DNA of 64,000 nucleotides from Mesorhizobium prunaredense (GTDB taxonomy: Bacteria > Pseudomonadota > Alphaproteobacteria > Rhizobiales > Rhizobiaceae), in assembly GCF_900156895.1 (NCBI RefSeq), contig NZ_FTPD01000001.1, positions 1 through 64,000 of the forward strand. The letters are read 5' to 3'. The position numbers were made by a program, and so were the translations under genes. Below the pieces are notes generated by a model. The model was not told the origin of the DNA and ran no database searches. It was given only the letters and a program-made list of their open reading frames with translations. Numbering within the stretch: the first letter of the stretch is position 1; every line of letters starts with the position of its first letter. Below are positions 41,696-50,916 of this stretch, piece by piece.

Positions 41696-43336
41696 ATGAC
41701 TGACTTGCCGACCGAGTTCCCCGATTTCGGACTGACGCCCCACCAGCGCCGGCAAGCGGTGCGCGGCCACTACTGGGAGTGGCCGGGCATGGACGGCGAA
41801 CGCGGCGAAATCTGGTGCTACAGCGACCGTTTCTCATACCGTCGGGGCGAGACGGTGGCGCTGCATGTCAGCTCTACAGCCTCCAGCTTCAGCATGGCGA
41901 TCGTCCGCGACGGCGGCGCCGAAACGAGAATGTTCGAGAAGGCCGGGATCGCGGCGCGCTGGCAGGATACACCCGATCAATGTTCGGTCGTGGGCTGCGG
42001 CTGGGGCGCTTCGTTTGAATTCCGCGTCGGCGACGACTGGCCGTCCGGCGCCTACCGCGTCACGCTGACGGCGGATGGCCGCGACGGCAAGCCGGTTCGC
42101 TGCCATCACCTTTTCATCGTTAGCCCACAGCCCGGCAAGAAACGGGGTCGTGTGCTGCAGGTCGCGGCCACCGGCACCTGGCTTGCCTACAACACCTGGG
42201 GCGGCTCCAATCATTACGAAGGCATCAGCGGCCCGAACCGCGACCAGTATGCCCCAATGGTGTCGACGCAGCGGCCATGGTGCCGCGGCTTTGTTGTCCT
42301 GCCGAAGGAGGCGCCGCGCGTGCCGCTCGAGGTCGCCGTGCCGCCCAAAACTGTGCCGCGCTATCCGCATATGGAATGGGCCTTCGCCACCGGCCATTCG
42401 AAGAAATATGCCTCTTCCGGCTGGGCAAGCTATGACAGCCACTTCTTTCGTTTTGCCGAGCGTGCCGGCTATGGGGTCGACCTTGCCAGCCAGCACGAAT
42501 TGCATTTCTCGCCCGAAATCCTCGACGACTATGACTGCGTCGTCTTCGTCGGCCATGACGAATACTGGACCTGGGAGATGCGCGACGCTGTCGACGCCTA
42601 TGTCGAGCGCGGCGGTCGCGCGGCACGCTTCGCCGGCAATTTCATGTGGCAGACCAGGCTGGAGGACGAGGGCCGCCGCCAGGTCTGCTACAAATACCGC
42701 GCCCGCGCCGAGGATCCGGTCTATCGCGGCGGCGACGTGACCCGCGCCACCAACTCCTGGGAAGCACCGGAAATCGGCCGGCCGGGTGCCATGACCTTCG
42801 GGCTCAATGCGACCAGGGGCCTCTATGCCGGCTGGGGCGGTTGCGTGCCGCGCGGCGTGCGCGGCTTTCCGGTCTACCGGCCTGAGCATTGGGCGTTCGC
42901 CGGCACAGGCATCTATTACGGCGACCTGCTCGGCGCCGACAGCCATGTCTATGGCTATGAGGTCGACGGGCTGGACCATGAGGTCCGCGGCGGCCTGCCC
43001 TACCCGACGCCCGACAGCGGCGCGCCGGATGGGCTGGAAATTCTCGCGGTCGGCATGGCTGCGCAAGTCGAGGAGAGCGCCGACATCGCGTTCGAAGACC
43101 AGTTTCTCGGCGACGAGGACGGACGCTTCACCGCCGAAACGCTGTTCGGCGAGGCGAGCGAAGCCAATCTCGACAAGGTCAAGCGCGGCAACGGCATGAT
43201 CGTCAATTTCCCGCGCGGCAAGGGCGAGGTGTTCCACGCCGGAAGCTGCGAATGGGTCGCCGGCCTGCTGAGGCAGGACGCGATGGTCGAGCGCGTCACC
43301 AGGAATGTACTCGACCGCTATCTCGGAAAGTCCTGA
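41696..43336 (+). CDS. N,N-dimethylformamidase large-subunit-like protein (546 aa)
   Basis: It starts MTDLPTEFPDFGLTPHQRRQ; an ATG 12 bases earlier is possible. The N-terminal beta domain (RGEIWCYSDRFSYRRGETVA) is followed by VLQVAATGTWLAYNTWGGSN, HMEWAFATGHSKKYASSGWA and the catalytic-type segment YDCVVFVGHDEYWTWEMRDA. This layout is seen in the DMFase large subunit C-terminal family. DMF itself need not be the substrate; such proteins may cleave other amides. It is the first gene of a plus-strand catabolic cluster, one base before the aminotransferase gene. Confidence 0.8.
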   Translation: MTDLPTEFPDFGLTPHQRRQAVRGHYWEWPGMDGERGEIWCYSDRFSYRRGETVALHVSSTASSFSMAIVRDGGAETRMFEKAGIAARWQDTPDQCSVVGCGWGASFEFRVGDDWPSGAYRVTLTADGRDGKPVRCHHLFIVSPQPGKKRGRVLQVAATGTWLAYNTWGGSNHYEGISGPNRDQYAPMVSTQRPWCRGFVVLPKEAPRVPLEVAVPPKTVPRYPHMEWAFATGHSKKYASSGWASYDSHFFRFAERAGYGVDLASQHELHFSPEILDDYDCVVFVGHDEYWTWEMRDAVDAYVERGGRAARFAGNFMWQTRLEDEGRRQVCYKYRARAEDPVYRGGDVTRATNSWEAPEIGRPGAMTFGLNATRGLYAGWGGCVPRGVRGFPVYRPEHWAFAGTGIYYGDLLGADSHVYGYEVDGLDHEVRGGLPYPTPDSGAPDGLEILAVGMAAQVEESADIAFEDQFLGDEDGRFTAETLFGEASEANLDKVKRGNGMIVNFPRGKGEVFHAGSCEWVAGLLRQDAMVERVTRNVLDRYLGKS

Positions 43337-43337
43337 C

Positions 43338-44717
43338 ATGTTGAAGTCCCAGACCCCTGCCCCGGACACCGAGACGCCCCTGCCGTCGCATCTGTTCTAT
43401 CTGTCCAGCCTGCGCCGGCCGCTGGTCGACCGCGCCGAAGGCATCTACATCTGGACGCAGGACGGCCGCCGCTTCATCGACGGATCGAGCGGACCGATGG
43501 TCGCCAATATCGGTCATTCCAACCGCAACGTGCTCGATGCGATGAAGCGGCAGATGGATCGCGCCACCTTCGCCTACCGGCTGCATTTCGAGAACGAGCC
43601 GGCCGAGGACCTGGCACGGGAACTGGCCGGAAAACTGCCCGAAGGCCTGGACCGGATCTTCTTTGTCTCGGGCGGTTCGGAAGCGACGGAATCCTGCGTC
43701 AAGCTGGCGCGGCAATGGGCTGTCGCCACCGGACAGGCCAGCCGCTGGAAGGTGATCACGCGCTTTCCCTCCTATCATGGCGGCACACTCGGGGCGCTCG
43801 CCGTCACCGGCGACGATGCGCTGGCCGAAACCTTTGCGCCGATGATGCAGGTCATGCCGACCGTGCCGGCGCCGGCCGCCTGGCGCGACCGCGACAATCT
43901 CTCGATGGAACAGCGCGGCATCCGCTACGCCGACATGCTGGAAGAGAAGATCCTCGCCGAGGGGCCGCAAAGCGTGCTCGCCTTCATCATGGAGCCGATC
44001 GGCGGCGCTGCCACCGCGGCGCTGGTGGCGCCTGACAGCTACTATCCGCGCATCCGCGAAATCTGCGACCGCTACGGCATCCTGCTCATCCACGACGAAG
44101 TGATGAGCGGTGCGGGCCGCACCGGCAAATTCCTCGGCGGCGACCATTTTGACTGCAAGCCCGACATCGTCGCGCTGTCGAAGGGGCTGGGCGCGGGCTA
44201 TGCGCCGCTCGGCGCGCTGGCCGCATCAATGCGGCTGGTGCAGCCGCTGCTCGCCTCCGGCGGCTTCCAGCACGGCCATACCTATGCCGGCAATCCGCTC
44301 GCCTGCGCCGCCGGGCTCGCCGTGCTTGGCGAAATGGATCGTCTCGACCTGATCGCCAATGCGGCTGACATGGGCGATCTCTTGATGGCTGAGTTGAAGG
44401 GCTTGGCCAAGCGGTTTCCGTTCATCGCCGACGTACGCGGCAAGGGCCTGCTGCTAGGTGCCGAGATGGTCGCCGACCCCGATACGCTGCGGCCGATCGC
44501 ACCGGCGAAGAAGGCCACCCAGCGCCTGCTCGACCTCGCCTATGAGCGCGGCCTGATCATCTATGGGCGAAAGGTCAAGGGCGGCGTCGACGGCGACAAT
44601 TTCATGGTGGCGCCGCCGATGATCGTCACCAAGGAACAGGTCGGCGAGATCGTCGCCATCATCGGTGACTCGCTGCAGGCGCTGGCCGGCGAACTCGATC
44701 TGCCGGTCGAAGGCTGA
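43338..44717 (+). CDS. Class III aminotransferase (459 aa)
   Basis: PLP fold-type I enzyme. FFVSGGSEATESCVKLARQW is the phosphate-binding loop, ILLIHDEVMSGAGRTGKFLG holds the PLP-ring Asp, and IVALSKGLGAGYAPLGALAA supplies the Schiff-base Lys. Relatives include beta-alanine:pyruvate, taurine:pyruvate and polyamine:pyruvate aminotransferases. Its stop is 9 bases before the BKACE gene. Together they suggest transamination of an amine to an aldehyde or beta-keto compound followed by cleavage. Confidence 0.92.
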   Translation: MLKSQTPAPDTETPLPSHLFYLSSLRRPLVDRAEGIYIWTQDGRRFIDGSSGPMVANIGHSNRNVLDAMKRQMDRATFAYRLHFENEPAEDLARELAGKLPEGLDRIFFVSGGSEATESCVKLARQWAVATGQASRWKVITRFPSYHGGTLGALAVTGDDALAETFAPMMQVMPTVPAPAAWRDRDNLSMEQRGIRYADMLEEKILAEGPQSVLAFIMEPIGGAATAALVAPDSYYPRIREICDRYGILLIHDEVMSGAGRTGKFLGGDHFDCKPDIVALSKGLGAGYAPLGALAASMRLVQPLLASGGFQHGHTYAGNPLACAAGLAVLGEMDRLDLIANAADMGDLLMAELKGLAKRFPFIADVRGKGLLLGAEMVADPDTLRPIAPAKKATQRLLDLAYERGLIIYGRKVKGGVDGDNFMVAPPMIVTKEQVGEIVAIIGDSLQALAGELDLPVEG

Positions 44718-44726
44718 GAGCGAGCG

Positions 44727-45656
44727 ATGGCGCCGCGAAAAGTCATCATCACCTGCGCCGTCACCGGCTCGGTGCACACGCCGTCGATGTCGCCGCATCT
44801 GCCGGTGACGCCGGACCAGATCGCCGAAGACGCGATCGCCGCCGCCGAAGCCGGCGCCTCGATCCTGCATCTTCACGCCCGCGATCCCAGTGACGGGCGG
44901 CCGACTGCCGATCCCGATGTGTTCATGCAGTTCCTGCCGCGCATCAAGCAGGCGACATCAGCGGTGATCAACATCACCACGGGCGGCTCCTCGCTGATGA
45001 CGCTCGACCAGCGTCTGGCCGCACCGCTCAGGGCCGAGCCCGAAATGTGCTCGCTCAACATGGGCTCGATGAACTTCGCGCTGTTCCCGATGCTCGACCG
45101 GCCAAGAGAGTGGCAGCACGAGTGGGAGCCCAAGCTGCTGGAAGCGACCCGCGACACGATCTTCAAGAACACCTTTGCCGATATGGAGACCGTGCTCGAA
45201 AGACTTGGAAAGGGCTGCGGCACACGCTTCGAATTCGAATGCTACGATGTCGGCCACCTCTATTCACTGGCGCATTTTCGCGATCGAGGTCTGGTGTCGG
45301 GGCCTCTGTTCATCCAGTTCGTGTTCGGCATTCTCGGCGGTATCGGCGCCGATCCCGACAATCTGGTGCATATGAAGCGCATCGCCGACAAACTGTTCGG
45401 CGACAGCTACCAGTTTTCGGTGCTGGCCGCCGGGCGCCACCAGATGCCAATGATCTCGATTGCGGCGGCGATGGGCGGCAATGTCCGCGTCGGGCTGGAG
45501 GACAGCCTTTACGACGGCCGTCAGCTGGCAAAGTCCAATGCCGACCAGGTGCGCCGCGTCCGCAGCGTGCTCGATGGGCTGTCGCTCGACGTCGCCACGC
45601 CCACTGAGGCGCGCGAGATGCTGGCGCTCAAGGGCGGTGACCGGGTGGCGTTCTGA
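44727..45656 (+). CDS. BKACE family beta-keto acid cleavage enzyme (309 aa)
   Basis: It starts MAPRKVIITCAVTGSVHTPS. AGASILHLHARDPSDGRPT is the zinc-binding H-x-H motif. INITTGGSSLMTLDQRL, EMCSLNMGSMNFALFP and the final LSLDVATPTEAREMLALKG are family signatures. BKACE enzymes condense a beta-keto acid with acetyl-CoA to give acetoacetate and a CoA ester; the lysine-fermentation enzyme Kce is one member. Substrate specificity cannot be read here. It is probably in one operon with the aminotransferase. Confidence 0.92.
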   Translation: MAPRKVIITCAVTGSVHTPSMSPHLPVTPDQIAEDAIAAAEAGASILHLHARDPSDGRPTADPDVFMQFLPRIKQATSAVINITTGGSSLMTLDQRLAAPLRAEPEMCSLNMGSMNFALFPMLDRPREWQHEWEPKLLEATRDTIFKNTFADMETVLERLGKGCGTRFEFECYDVGHLYSLAHFRDRGLVSGPLFIQFVFGILGGIGADPDNLVHMKRIADKLFGDSYQFSVLAAGRHQMPMISIAAAMGGNVRVGLEDSLYDGRQLAKSNADQVRRVRSVLDGLSLDVATPTEAREMLALKGGDRVAF

Positions 45657-45690
45657 GATGGTTATGGCCTGAGATGTTTGCGTTCCGTCC

Positions 45691-45863
45691 CACCCCCCTC
45701 TGTCCTGCCCTCTTTGCCACCACTTGGCATCTCCCCCGCAAGGGGGGAGATTGGCAGCTTCGCCGCTGTGCCCATCTTTGCAACGTTGGTAATTGGCGAA
45801 AGCATTCGTTTCATCCGATCTCCCCCCTTGCGGGGGAGATGGCCGGCAGGCCAGAGGGGGGTG
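45691..45863. repeat. Rhizobial intergenic palindromic repeat, second copy
   Basis: Terminal inverted repeat CACCCCCCTCTG (45691-45702) / CAGAGGGGGGTG (45852-45863), with inner arms atctcccccgcaaggggggagat. The internal segment tttgcaacgttggtaattggcg recalls the middle of the 25054-25235 copy (ttctgcaacactggagattggcg), so both belong to one family. It separates the BKACE gene from the GNAT gene. Confidence 0.75.
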
Positions 45864-45882
45864 CCTGGGCGCCGAACCTCCA

Positions 45883-46386
45883 GTGACTGCCGATTTACCC
45901 AAAATCCTTATCCGCCCCGGCCGCATCGAGGACGTCGAAACCATCCATGTCGCGATCCTGCGGCTTGGCGCGCATACCGGCGCGCATCAGGAAATCACCT
46001 CAACGCCTGAAGACCTGCGCACCTACGGCTTTGGCGAAAACCCTGCCTTCTCGACGCTGATCGCCGAAGTCGGAGGCGAGTTCGCCGGCCTGTGCCTGCA
46101 TTTCCCGATGTTCTCGACCTGGATGGGGCGGCCCGGCGTCTATGTGCAGGACCTCTATGTCGAAGATCGGTTTCGCGGCCGCAGGATCGGCGAACGCCTG
46201 CTGCGGCGTGTCGCCCGAGAATGCCGGAAGGACGGCGGCGCCTATCTCAGACTGTCCGTCGACAGCGACAATGAAACCGCCAAGGCCTTCTACGAAAGGC
46301 TGGGCATTGCCTGGTCGAGCTACGAGCAGGTGCAGAAAATCGTCGGCGACGCGTTCCTTGCCTTCGCCGATGCGCCAGAGGAATGA
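45883..46386 (+). CDS. GNAT-family N-acetyltransferase (167 aa)
   Basis: The GTG start at 45883 is chosen because anything earlier would begin inside the intergenic repeat. ILIRPGRIEDVETIHVAILR opens the fold. VYVQDLYVEDRFRGRRIGER then LLRRVARE is the acetyl-CoA-binding R/Q-x-x-G-x-G/A loop. LRLSVDSDNETAKAFYERLG closes it. The layout is close to diamine/spermidine acetyltransferases (SSAT-like; inference). It is followed after 8 bases by the HDAC-like amidohydrolase, which could reverse its reaction. Confidence 0.85.
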   Translation: MTADLPKILIRPGRIEDVETIHVAILRLGAHTGAHQEITSTPEDLRTYGFGENPAFSTLIAEVGGEFAGLCLHFPMFSTWMGRPGVYVQDLYVEDRFRGRRIGERLLRRVARECRKDGGAYLRLSVDSDNETAKAFYERLGIAWSSYEQVQKIVGDAFLAFADAPEE

Positions 46387-46394
46387 GGGAAATC

Positions 46395-47426
46395 ATGAAA
46401 GCCTTCTATGCCGAAGAACAGAAGCGCCACGATCCCAGGGCGTTCCTCTCCAGCGGCGCCCAAAAGCCCAATCCGGAAAAGCCTGAGCGCGTCGAACGGC
46501 TGCTCGCCGGCGCCAGGGCCGCCGGCTGCACGATCGAACGGCCGAGAGATCACGGGCTTGGTCCCATTGCCGCGGTGCATACGCCCGAGTATCTCGATTT
46601 TCTCGAGCACATCTTCGCGCGCTGGCAGCGCATCGAAGGCGCTTCGGCCGAAGTGATCCCAAACATCCATCCGATCGCGCGGGGCGGCTCCTATCCGGCC
46701 TCGGCGGTCGGCCGGGCCGGCTACCACATGGCCGACACCGCTTGCCCAATCTCCGGCGAGACCTGGCGGAGCGCGCTGTGGAGCGCCTGGAGCGCGGTCG
46801 AGGCCGCCGAGGGCGTGATGTCGGGCGCGCCGGCTGCCTATGCGCTGTGCCGTCCGCCCGGCCATCACGCCTTTGCCGACGTCGCCGGCGGCTTCTGCTT
46901 CATCAACAATTCGGCGGTCGCGGCACAGGTGCTGCGCAAGCAAGCTGCGCGGGTGGCGATCCTCGACGTCGACCTGCATCACGGCAACGGCACGCAAGGC
47001 ATTTTCTACGCACGGCCGGACGTGCTCACCGTCTCGCTGCATGCCGATCCCGTGCGCTTCTATCCGTTCTTCTGGGGTCATGCAGACGAGCGCGGCGAAG
47101 GGCCTGGTCTCGGCTACAATCTCAACCTGCCGCTGGCGCGCAAATCCGGTGATGCCGCGTTCCTGGAAGCACTCGACGTGGCGTTCCAGCGCATCCGCGC
47201 GTTTGCGCCGGAAGCGCTTGTCGTGGCGCTCGGCCTCGACGCCTTCGAGGGCGATCCGTTCGGCGGACTATCGGTGACAACGCAGGGCTTCTCGCGCATC
47301 GGCGAGGCTATCGCCGGTTGCGGCCTGCCGACGGTCATCGTCCAGGAAGGCGGCTATCTCTGCGACGAACTCGGCGACAATCTTACTGCCTTCCTCACCG
47401 GGTTCGGCGGCGGCAAGAAGCGGTGA
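46395..47426 (+). CDS. Histone deacetylase-like amidohydrolase / acetylpolyamine amidohydrolase (343 aa)
   Basis: It starts MKAFYAEEQKRHDPRAFLSS. RPPGHHAFADVAGGFCFINN gives the catalytic His pair, and ILDVDLHHGNGTQGIFY the zinc ligands Asp and His. GLDAFEGDPFGGLSVTTQGF carries the third zinc Asp, and VIVQEGGYL ends the family signature. The bacterial class includes acetylpolyamine deacetylases acting on N-acetylputrescine or similar. Context with a GNAT and class III aminotransferase supports an amine substrate (inference). Confidence 0.9.
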   Translation: MKAFYAEEQKRHDPRAFLSSGAQKPNPEKPERVERLLAGARAAGCTIERPRDHGLGPIAAVHTPEYLDFLEHIFARWQRIEGASAEVIPNIHPIARGGSYPASAVGRAGYHMADTACPISGETWRSALWSAWSAVEAAEGVMSGAPAAYALCRPPGHHAFADVAGGFCFINNSAVAAQVLRKQAARVAILDVDLHHGNGTQGIFYARPDVLTVSLHADPVRFYPFFWGHADERGEGPGLGYNLNLPLARKSGDAAFLEALDVAFQRIRAFAPEALVVALGLDAFEGDPFGGLSVTTQGFSRIGEAIAGCGLPTVIVQEGGYLCDELGDNLTAFLTGFGGGKKR

Positions 47427-47437
47427 TATCAGCCGCG

Positions 47438-48703
47438 TCAGGATCGCTCCTGTCGCAGCATCGCGATAACCCGGTGCACGCTCTCCAGCGTCTCATCGAT
47501 CTCGGCCGCCGTATTGTAATGGGCGATGCCGATGCGCACGACACCCTGCTCGGCTGGAATGCCGAGCTGATGCACGATCTCCCAGGCGTAGTTGTGGCCG
47601 GACCACAGGAAGATGTTTTCCACATTCATCTGCCGCACGATCGTCTCCGGCTCTATGCCATCCACGGTGAACGAAACCGTCGGCACGCGCTCGCCGACAC
47701 GCGCCGGATCGGTGATGCCGTGGATGGTCAGGCCCGAAATGGCCGACAGGCCGTCGATCAGCTTTTGCGTCAACTGGTTTTCGTAAGCGATTGATATTTC
47801 GAACGCCCTGGCGATCTTGGCGCGGCGCGAACCGCCCTCACCCGCCGCAGTTCCCAGCCCAGCGAAATAATCGACCGCGGCGCTCAGGCCGGCCATTAGC
47901 TCGATCTGCGGCGTGCCGAGTTCGAACCGCTCCGGCAGAGCATTGGACGAACAGCGGCATTTGTACGGTTTCAGCGCGTCGATGACATCCAGCCTGCCCC
48001 ACACGATGCCCATGTGCGGCCCGAAGAATTTATAGGCCGAACAGACCAGGAAATCGCAGCCGAGGTCCCCGACGTCGATCAGGCCGTGCGGTGCGAACTG
48101 CACGGCGTCGACATAGACCAGCGCGCCGGCCTGCCTGGCGATGCGGGTCAGCGCCCTCACCCGGTTGATCGAGCCGGTCAGATTGCTGGCGTAGTTCAAG
48201 GCGACAAGCCGCGTCCTTTCGGTGAGCAGCGCAGCAAGCGCCGCCTCCTCGATCTGCCAGCTCTGCTCATCGAAAGGCAGCCAGCGCACGACAAGGTCAA
48301 GGTCTTCGGCCAGCTGCAGCCATGGCGATACGTTGCCCTCGTGGTCCATACGGGTGAGGATGATTTCGTCGCCGGGTTTCATCGTGCGGCCGAGGGTGCG
48401 CGACATGTGGTAGGTCAGCGTCGTCATGTTGGCGCCGATGACGATCTCCTGCGGGCTCGCAGCACCGAGGAAATCGGCCATCGCCGCACGGGCGTCGTCG
48501 ACGATCTGTTGCGCCATGATCGTGGTTTCGAAGAAGCCGCCGAGATTGGCGTTTGTGGTCAGCAGGCAGCGTGACACCGCGTCGGCGACCGCTTGCGGCA
48601 CCTGCGTGCCGGCAGGGTTGTCGAGATAGATGCGGCGACGGCCCTTGTCGGTCAGCGACAGTGCCGGAAATTTCTCGCGCACCACCTCAATCGGAAAATT
48701 CAC
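47438..48703 (-). CDS. Cysteine desulfurase-like class V aminotransferase (421 aa)
   Basis: The chosen GTG at 48703 follows GAGGGAG; an ATG 33 bases earlier lacks that. YLDNPAGTQVPQAVADAV opens the class V fold. DHEGNVSPWLQLAED, VYVDAVQFAPHGLIDVGDLG and CDFLVCSAYKFFGPHMGIVW provide PLP contacts, the last with the Schiff-base Lys. It fits the VC1184-type subfamily of cysteine-desulfurase-like proteins of unknown substrate rather than NifS/IscS, and there is no Fe-S gene nearby. It is convergent with the HDAC-like gene. Confidence 0.85.
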   Translation of the reverse strand: MNFPIEVVREKFPALSLTDKGRRRIYLDNPAGTQVPQAVADAVSRCLLTTNANLGGFFETTIMAQQIVDDARAAMADFLGAASPQEIVIGANMTTLTYHMSRTLGRTMKPGDEIILTRMDHEGNVSPWLQLAEDLDLVVRWLPFDEQSWQIEEAALAALLTERTRLVALNYASNLTGSINRVRALTRIARQAGALVYVDAVQFAPHGLIDVGDLGCDFLVCSAYKFFGPHMGIVWGRLDVIDALKPYKCRCSSNALPERFELGTPQIELMAGLSAAVDYFAGLGTAAGEGGSRRAKIARAFEISIAYENQLTQKLIDGLSAISGLTIHGITDPARVGERVPTVSFTVDGIEPETIVRQMNVENIFLWSGHNYAWEIVHQLGIPAEQGVVRIGIAHYNTAAEIDETLESVHRVIAMLRQERS

Positions 48704-48763
48704 TTTTTCTCCCTCTCTGTTGTAATCGTTCAGCAATCACGCCTTACAGCGCCGGAATGCAGC

Positions 48764-49828
48764 TCACGGACATGGGTTGCCGACACGCTGATGGATTGCA
48801 TCGACTGCCTTCTGCATGTCTTCGCTCCAGACGACATCGGCGGATGACAGCGCCATTTCGAGCTGCGGAAGGGTCGTCGCGCCGATGATGCTCGAAGTGA
48901 CGAAGGGCCGGCTTGTGACATAGGCGTTGGCAAACAATGCCGGCTCCATGCCGAAAGAGCGCGCCAGTTCGTTATACTCGAGCTGCGCCTCCGCGGCATT
49001 GGGCGTCTCGTAGCGCTGGCCGCGGTTGAAAAGCTGAGAACGCGAGCCTTGCGGCCGCGCACCATGGTCGTATTTGCCGGTCAGGTAGCCTTGCGCCAGC
49101 GGCGAATAGGCGAGCAGGGAAACCTGTTCGCGCTCGCAGACCTCGGCAAGGTTCACCTCGAAGCCGCGGTTGACGAAATTATAGGCGTTCTGCAGCGACG
49201 CCAGGCGCGGGCCGACGCCTTTGTCGGCTTCGGCGATGAACCGCATGACGCCCCACGAACTCTCGTTCGACAGGCCGAAATGGCGGATTTTTCCGGCCTT
49301 CACCAGTTCGTCGAAGACGGCGAGCGTCTCGGGAATCGGCGTCTCGCCGCCCGGTGCACCGGCGGAATCGGCCCGCAGCGGCACGGCGCCGCGCGGTTCG
49401 GATTGGCGCCCCATGGCACGTCCCGTTCCGGCCAATGGATCTGGTAAAGGTCGAGATAATCGGTGCTGAGCCTGGTCAGCGATTTTTCGACGGCATCGAA
49501 GATGTCGGCGCGCACCAGCTTCGACGAGCGGTTGCCGCGAAACCATGTGTTGGCGGTGCGGCCAACCACCTTCGAGGCGAGGATCACCTGGTCGCGGTTG
49601 CCCTTTGCCCTCATCCAGCTGCCGATGATCTTCTCGGTCCAGCCTTGCGTCTCCGCCTTGGGCGGAATCGGGTAGAGCGGCGGTGTCGATGAAGTTGACG
49701 CCGCGCGAAAATGCCAGATCCATCTGGGCGTGGCCATCCGCTTGGGTGTTCTGCTGGCCCCAGGTCATCGATCCTAGGCAAATCTGGGAAACAAGAAGAT
49801 CGGTCCGACCAAGGCGGCGTTTTTGCAT
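48764..49828 (-). pseudogene. Aldo/keto reductase with two compensating frameshifts
   Basis: The frame starts MQKRRLGRTDLLVSQICLGS then MTWGQQNTQADGHAQMD, a Tas-like AKR start, up to GVNFIDTA. The next about 95 residues of AKR sequence (EKIIGSWMRAKGNRDQVILA, STDYLDLYQIHWPERDVPWG) lie in another frame between about 49675 and 49390. The original frame then resumes with TPIPETLAVFDELVKAGKIR HFGLSNESSWGVM. At the first shift, codons for the expected A-E-L-Y-P lack two bases (gccgctctaccc). The current product would have a scrambled active-site segment, missing the catalytic Tyr/Lys context. Sequencing error is possible but would need two errors. Confidence 0.75.
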
Positions 49829-50074
49829 GGAATTTTCTCCGGCGGGAACTCTTTTGCGCGGCTGCGCGGGAAGGAAGCCGCAGCATACAGGAATGCGCGG
49901 GCTGTCTCCAACCCTGCCGCCAGTGGCCAGCGACTTTTCCGGGAGGCCGAAGCATGGCGCTCGGCGGAGTCAAAAAAATCAGTGAGGCATGGCTGCCATG
50001 CAAATGCTGCACTGCACAATTGTCATGATCTGCCTATATTGGGATTCGGGGAGGACCAACCAGGGGCTTGAATC

Positions 50075-50239
50075 ATGGGTTTCCTCACTGAAATGTTCGC
50101 CCGTCCGCGTCCGCAGGAACATCAACGCTACCGAGCGGCTCTGGCGCTGCTTCTTTCGATGAGCAATGCCGACCGTGCCGACATCGGCATCAAACCAGCC
50201 GATTTTCCGCGCGTCGCTCGCGAAATGTCCTCACGTTAG
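50075..50239 (+). CDS. DUF1127-like small protein (54 aa)
   Basis: It starts MGFLTEMFARPRPQEHQRYR and continues with LLLSMSNADRADIGIKPADF then PRVAREMSSR. The D-R-A/E-L-x-D-I-G-I-x-R/P-x-D-I/F core is that of DUF1127 proteins, small Arg-rich alphaproteobacterial proteins involved in phosphate and carbon regulation and RNA turnover. A GGAGG site lies 14-18 bases upstream. It stands alone between the AKR pseudogene and the DUF1993 gene. Confidence 0.65.
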   Translation: MGFLTEMFARPRPQEHQRYRAALALLLSMSNADRADIGIKPADFPRVAREMSSR

Positions 50240-50288
50240 TGTTAGTCACGGGTATCCCGGCTCGACCGGGATATCGCCTCGCCATTCT

Positions 50289-50795
50289 TCAACGCGATCC
50301 CATGAAAATCGCCTTGCTCAGCGGCACACCATTGTGGCGCAGGATGTCGTAGGCGGTGGTCACGTGGAAATAGAAATTGGGCATGGCGAGATGCAGCAGA
50401 TACTGCATGCCGGCCATCGAGAATTCGCGCTGGCCAAGTTTCAGCTCGATCATTCTGTCGTCGGAGCCGTCCATATCGCCAGCCGAGAACGTCGCCAGAT
50501 GGTCGACGGTCTTGGCGAGGCGCGCCTGGAGATCGGCAAAGCTCGCCTCGTTGTCTTCGTACTTCGGCACCTCGCGGCCGGCCAGCCGCGACGGCGCGCC
50601 CTTGGCGTGGTCGGTGGCAATCTGCACCTGCCTCGTCAACGCGTACATGTCCGGCGCCAGCCTCGACGTCAAAAACACCTGCGGGTCGATCTTGCGGTCG
50701 AGCGCATTCTGCTCGGCTGTCGAAAGCACGTTGGATAGCGCCTTCAACCTGGCCGAAAACACCGGCACGGACGCTTCGTACATCGATATGGTCAC
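50289..50795 (-). CDS. DUF1993 protein (168 aa)
   Basis: It starts MTISMYEASVPVFSARLKAL, followed by DRKIDPQVFLTSRLAPDMYA, LTRQVQIATDHAKGAPSRLA and a C-terminal FYFHVTTAYDILRHNGVPLS K. These are the hallmarks of DUF1993, a four-helix DinB-like bundle, with candidate metal-binding His residues (DHAKG, FHVTTAYDILRHNG). The activity is unknown. Single gene. Confidence 0.85.
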   Translation of the reverse strand: MTISMYEASVPVFSARLKALSNVLSTAEQNALDRKIDPQVFLTSRLAPDMYALTRQVQIATDHAKGAPSRLAGREVPKYEDNEASFADLQARLAKTVDHLATFSAGDMDGSDDRMIELKLGQREFSMAGMQYLLHLAMPNFYFHVTTAYDILRHNGVPLSKAIFMGSR

Positions 50796-50916
50796 GTGAG
50801 TCTCCTATCCTGCGGGAACGCCGACGCGGACCTAGCGCCTCCGCGGGCGAATCTTCAAGCGTCACCACGTCGCCGCAATCGCTATGATAGGATTTCCCCG
50901 CTGGTGGAGATTCCCG

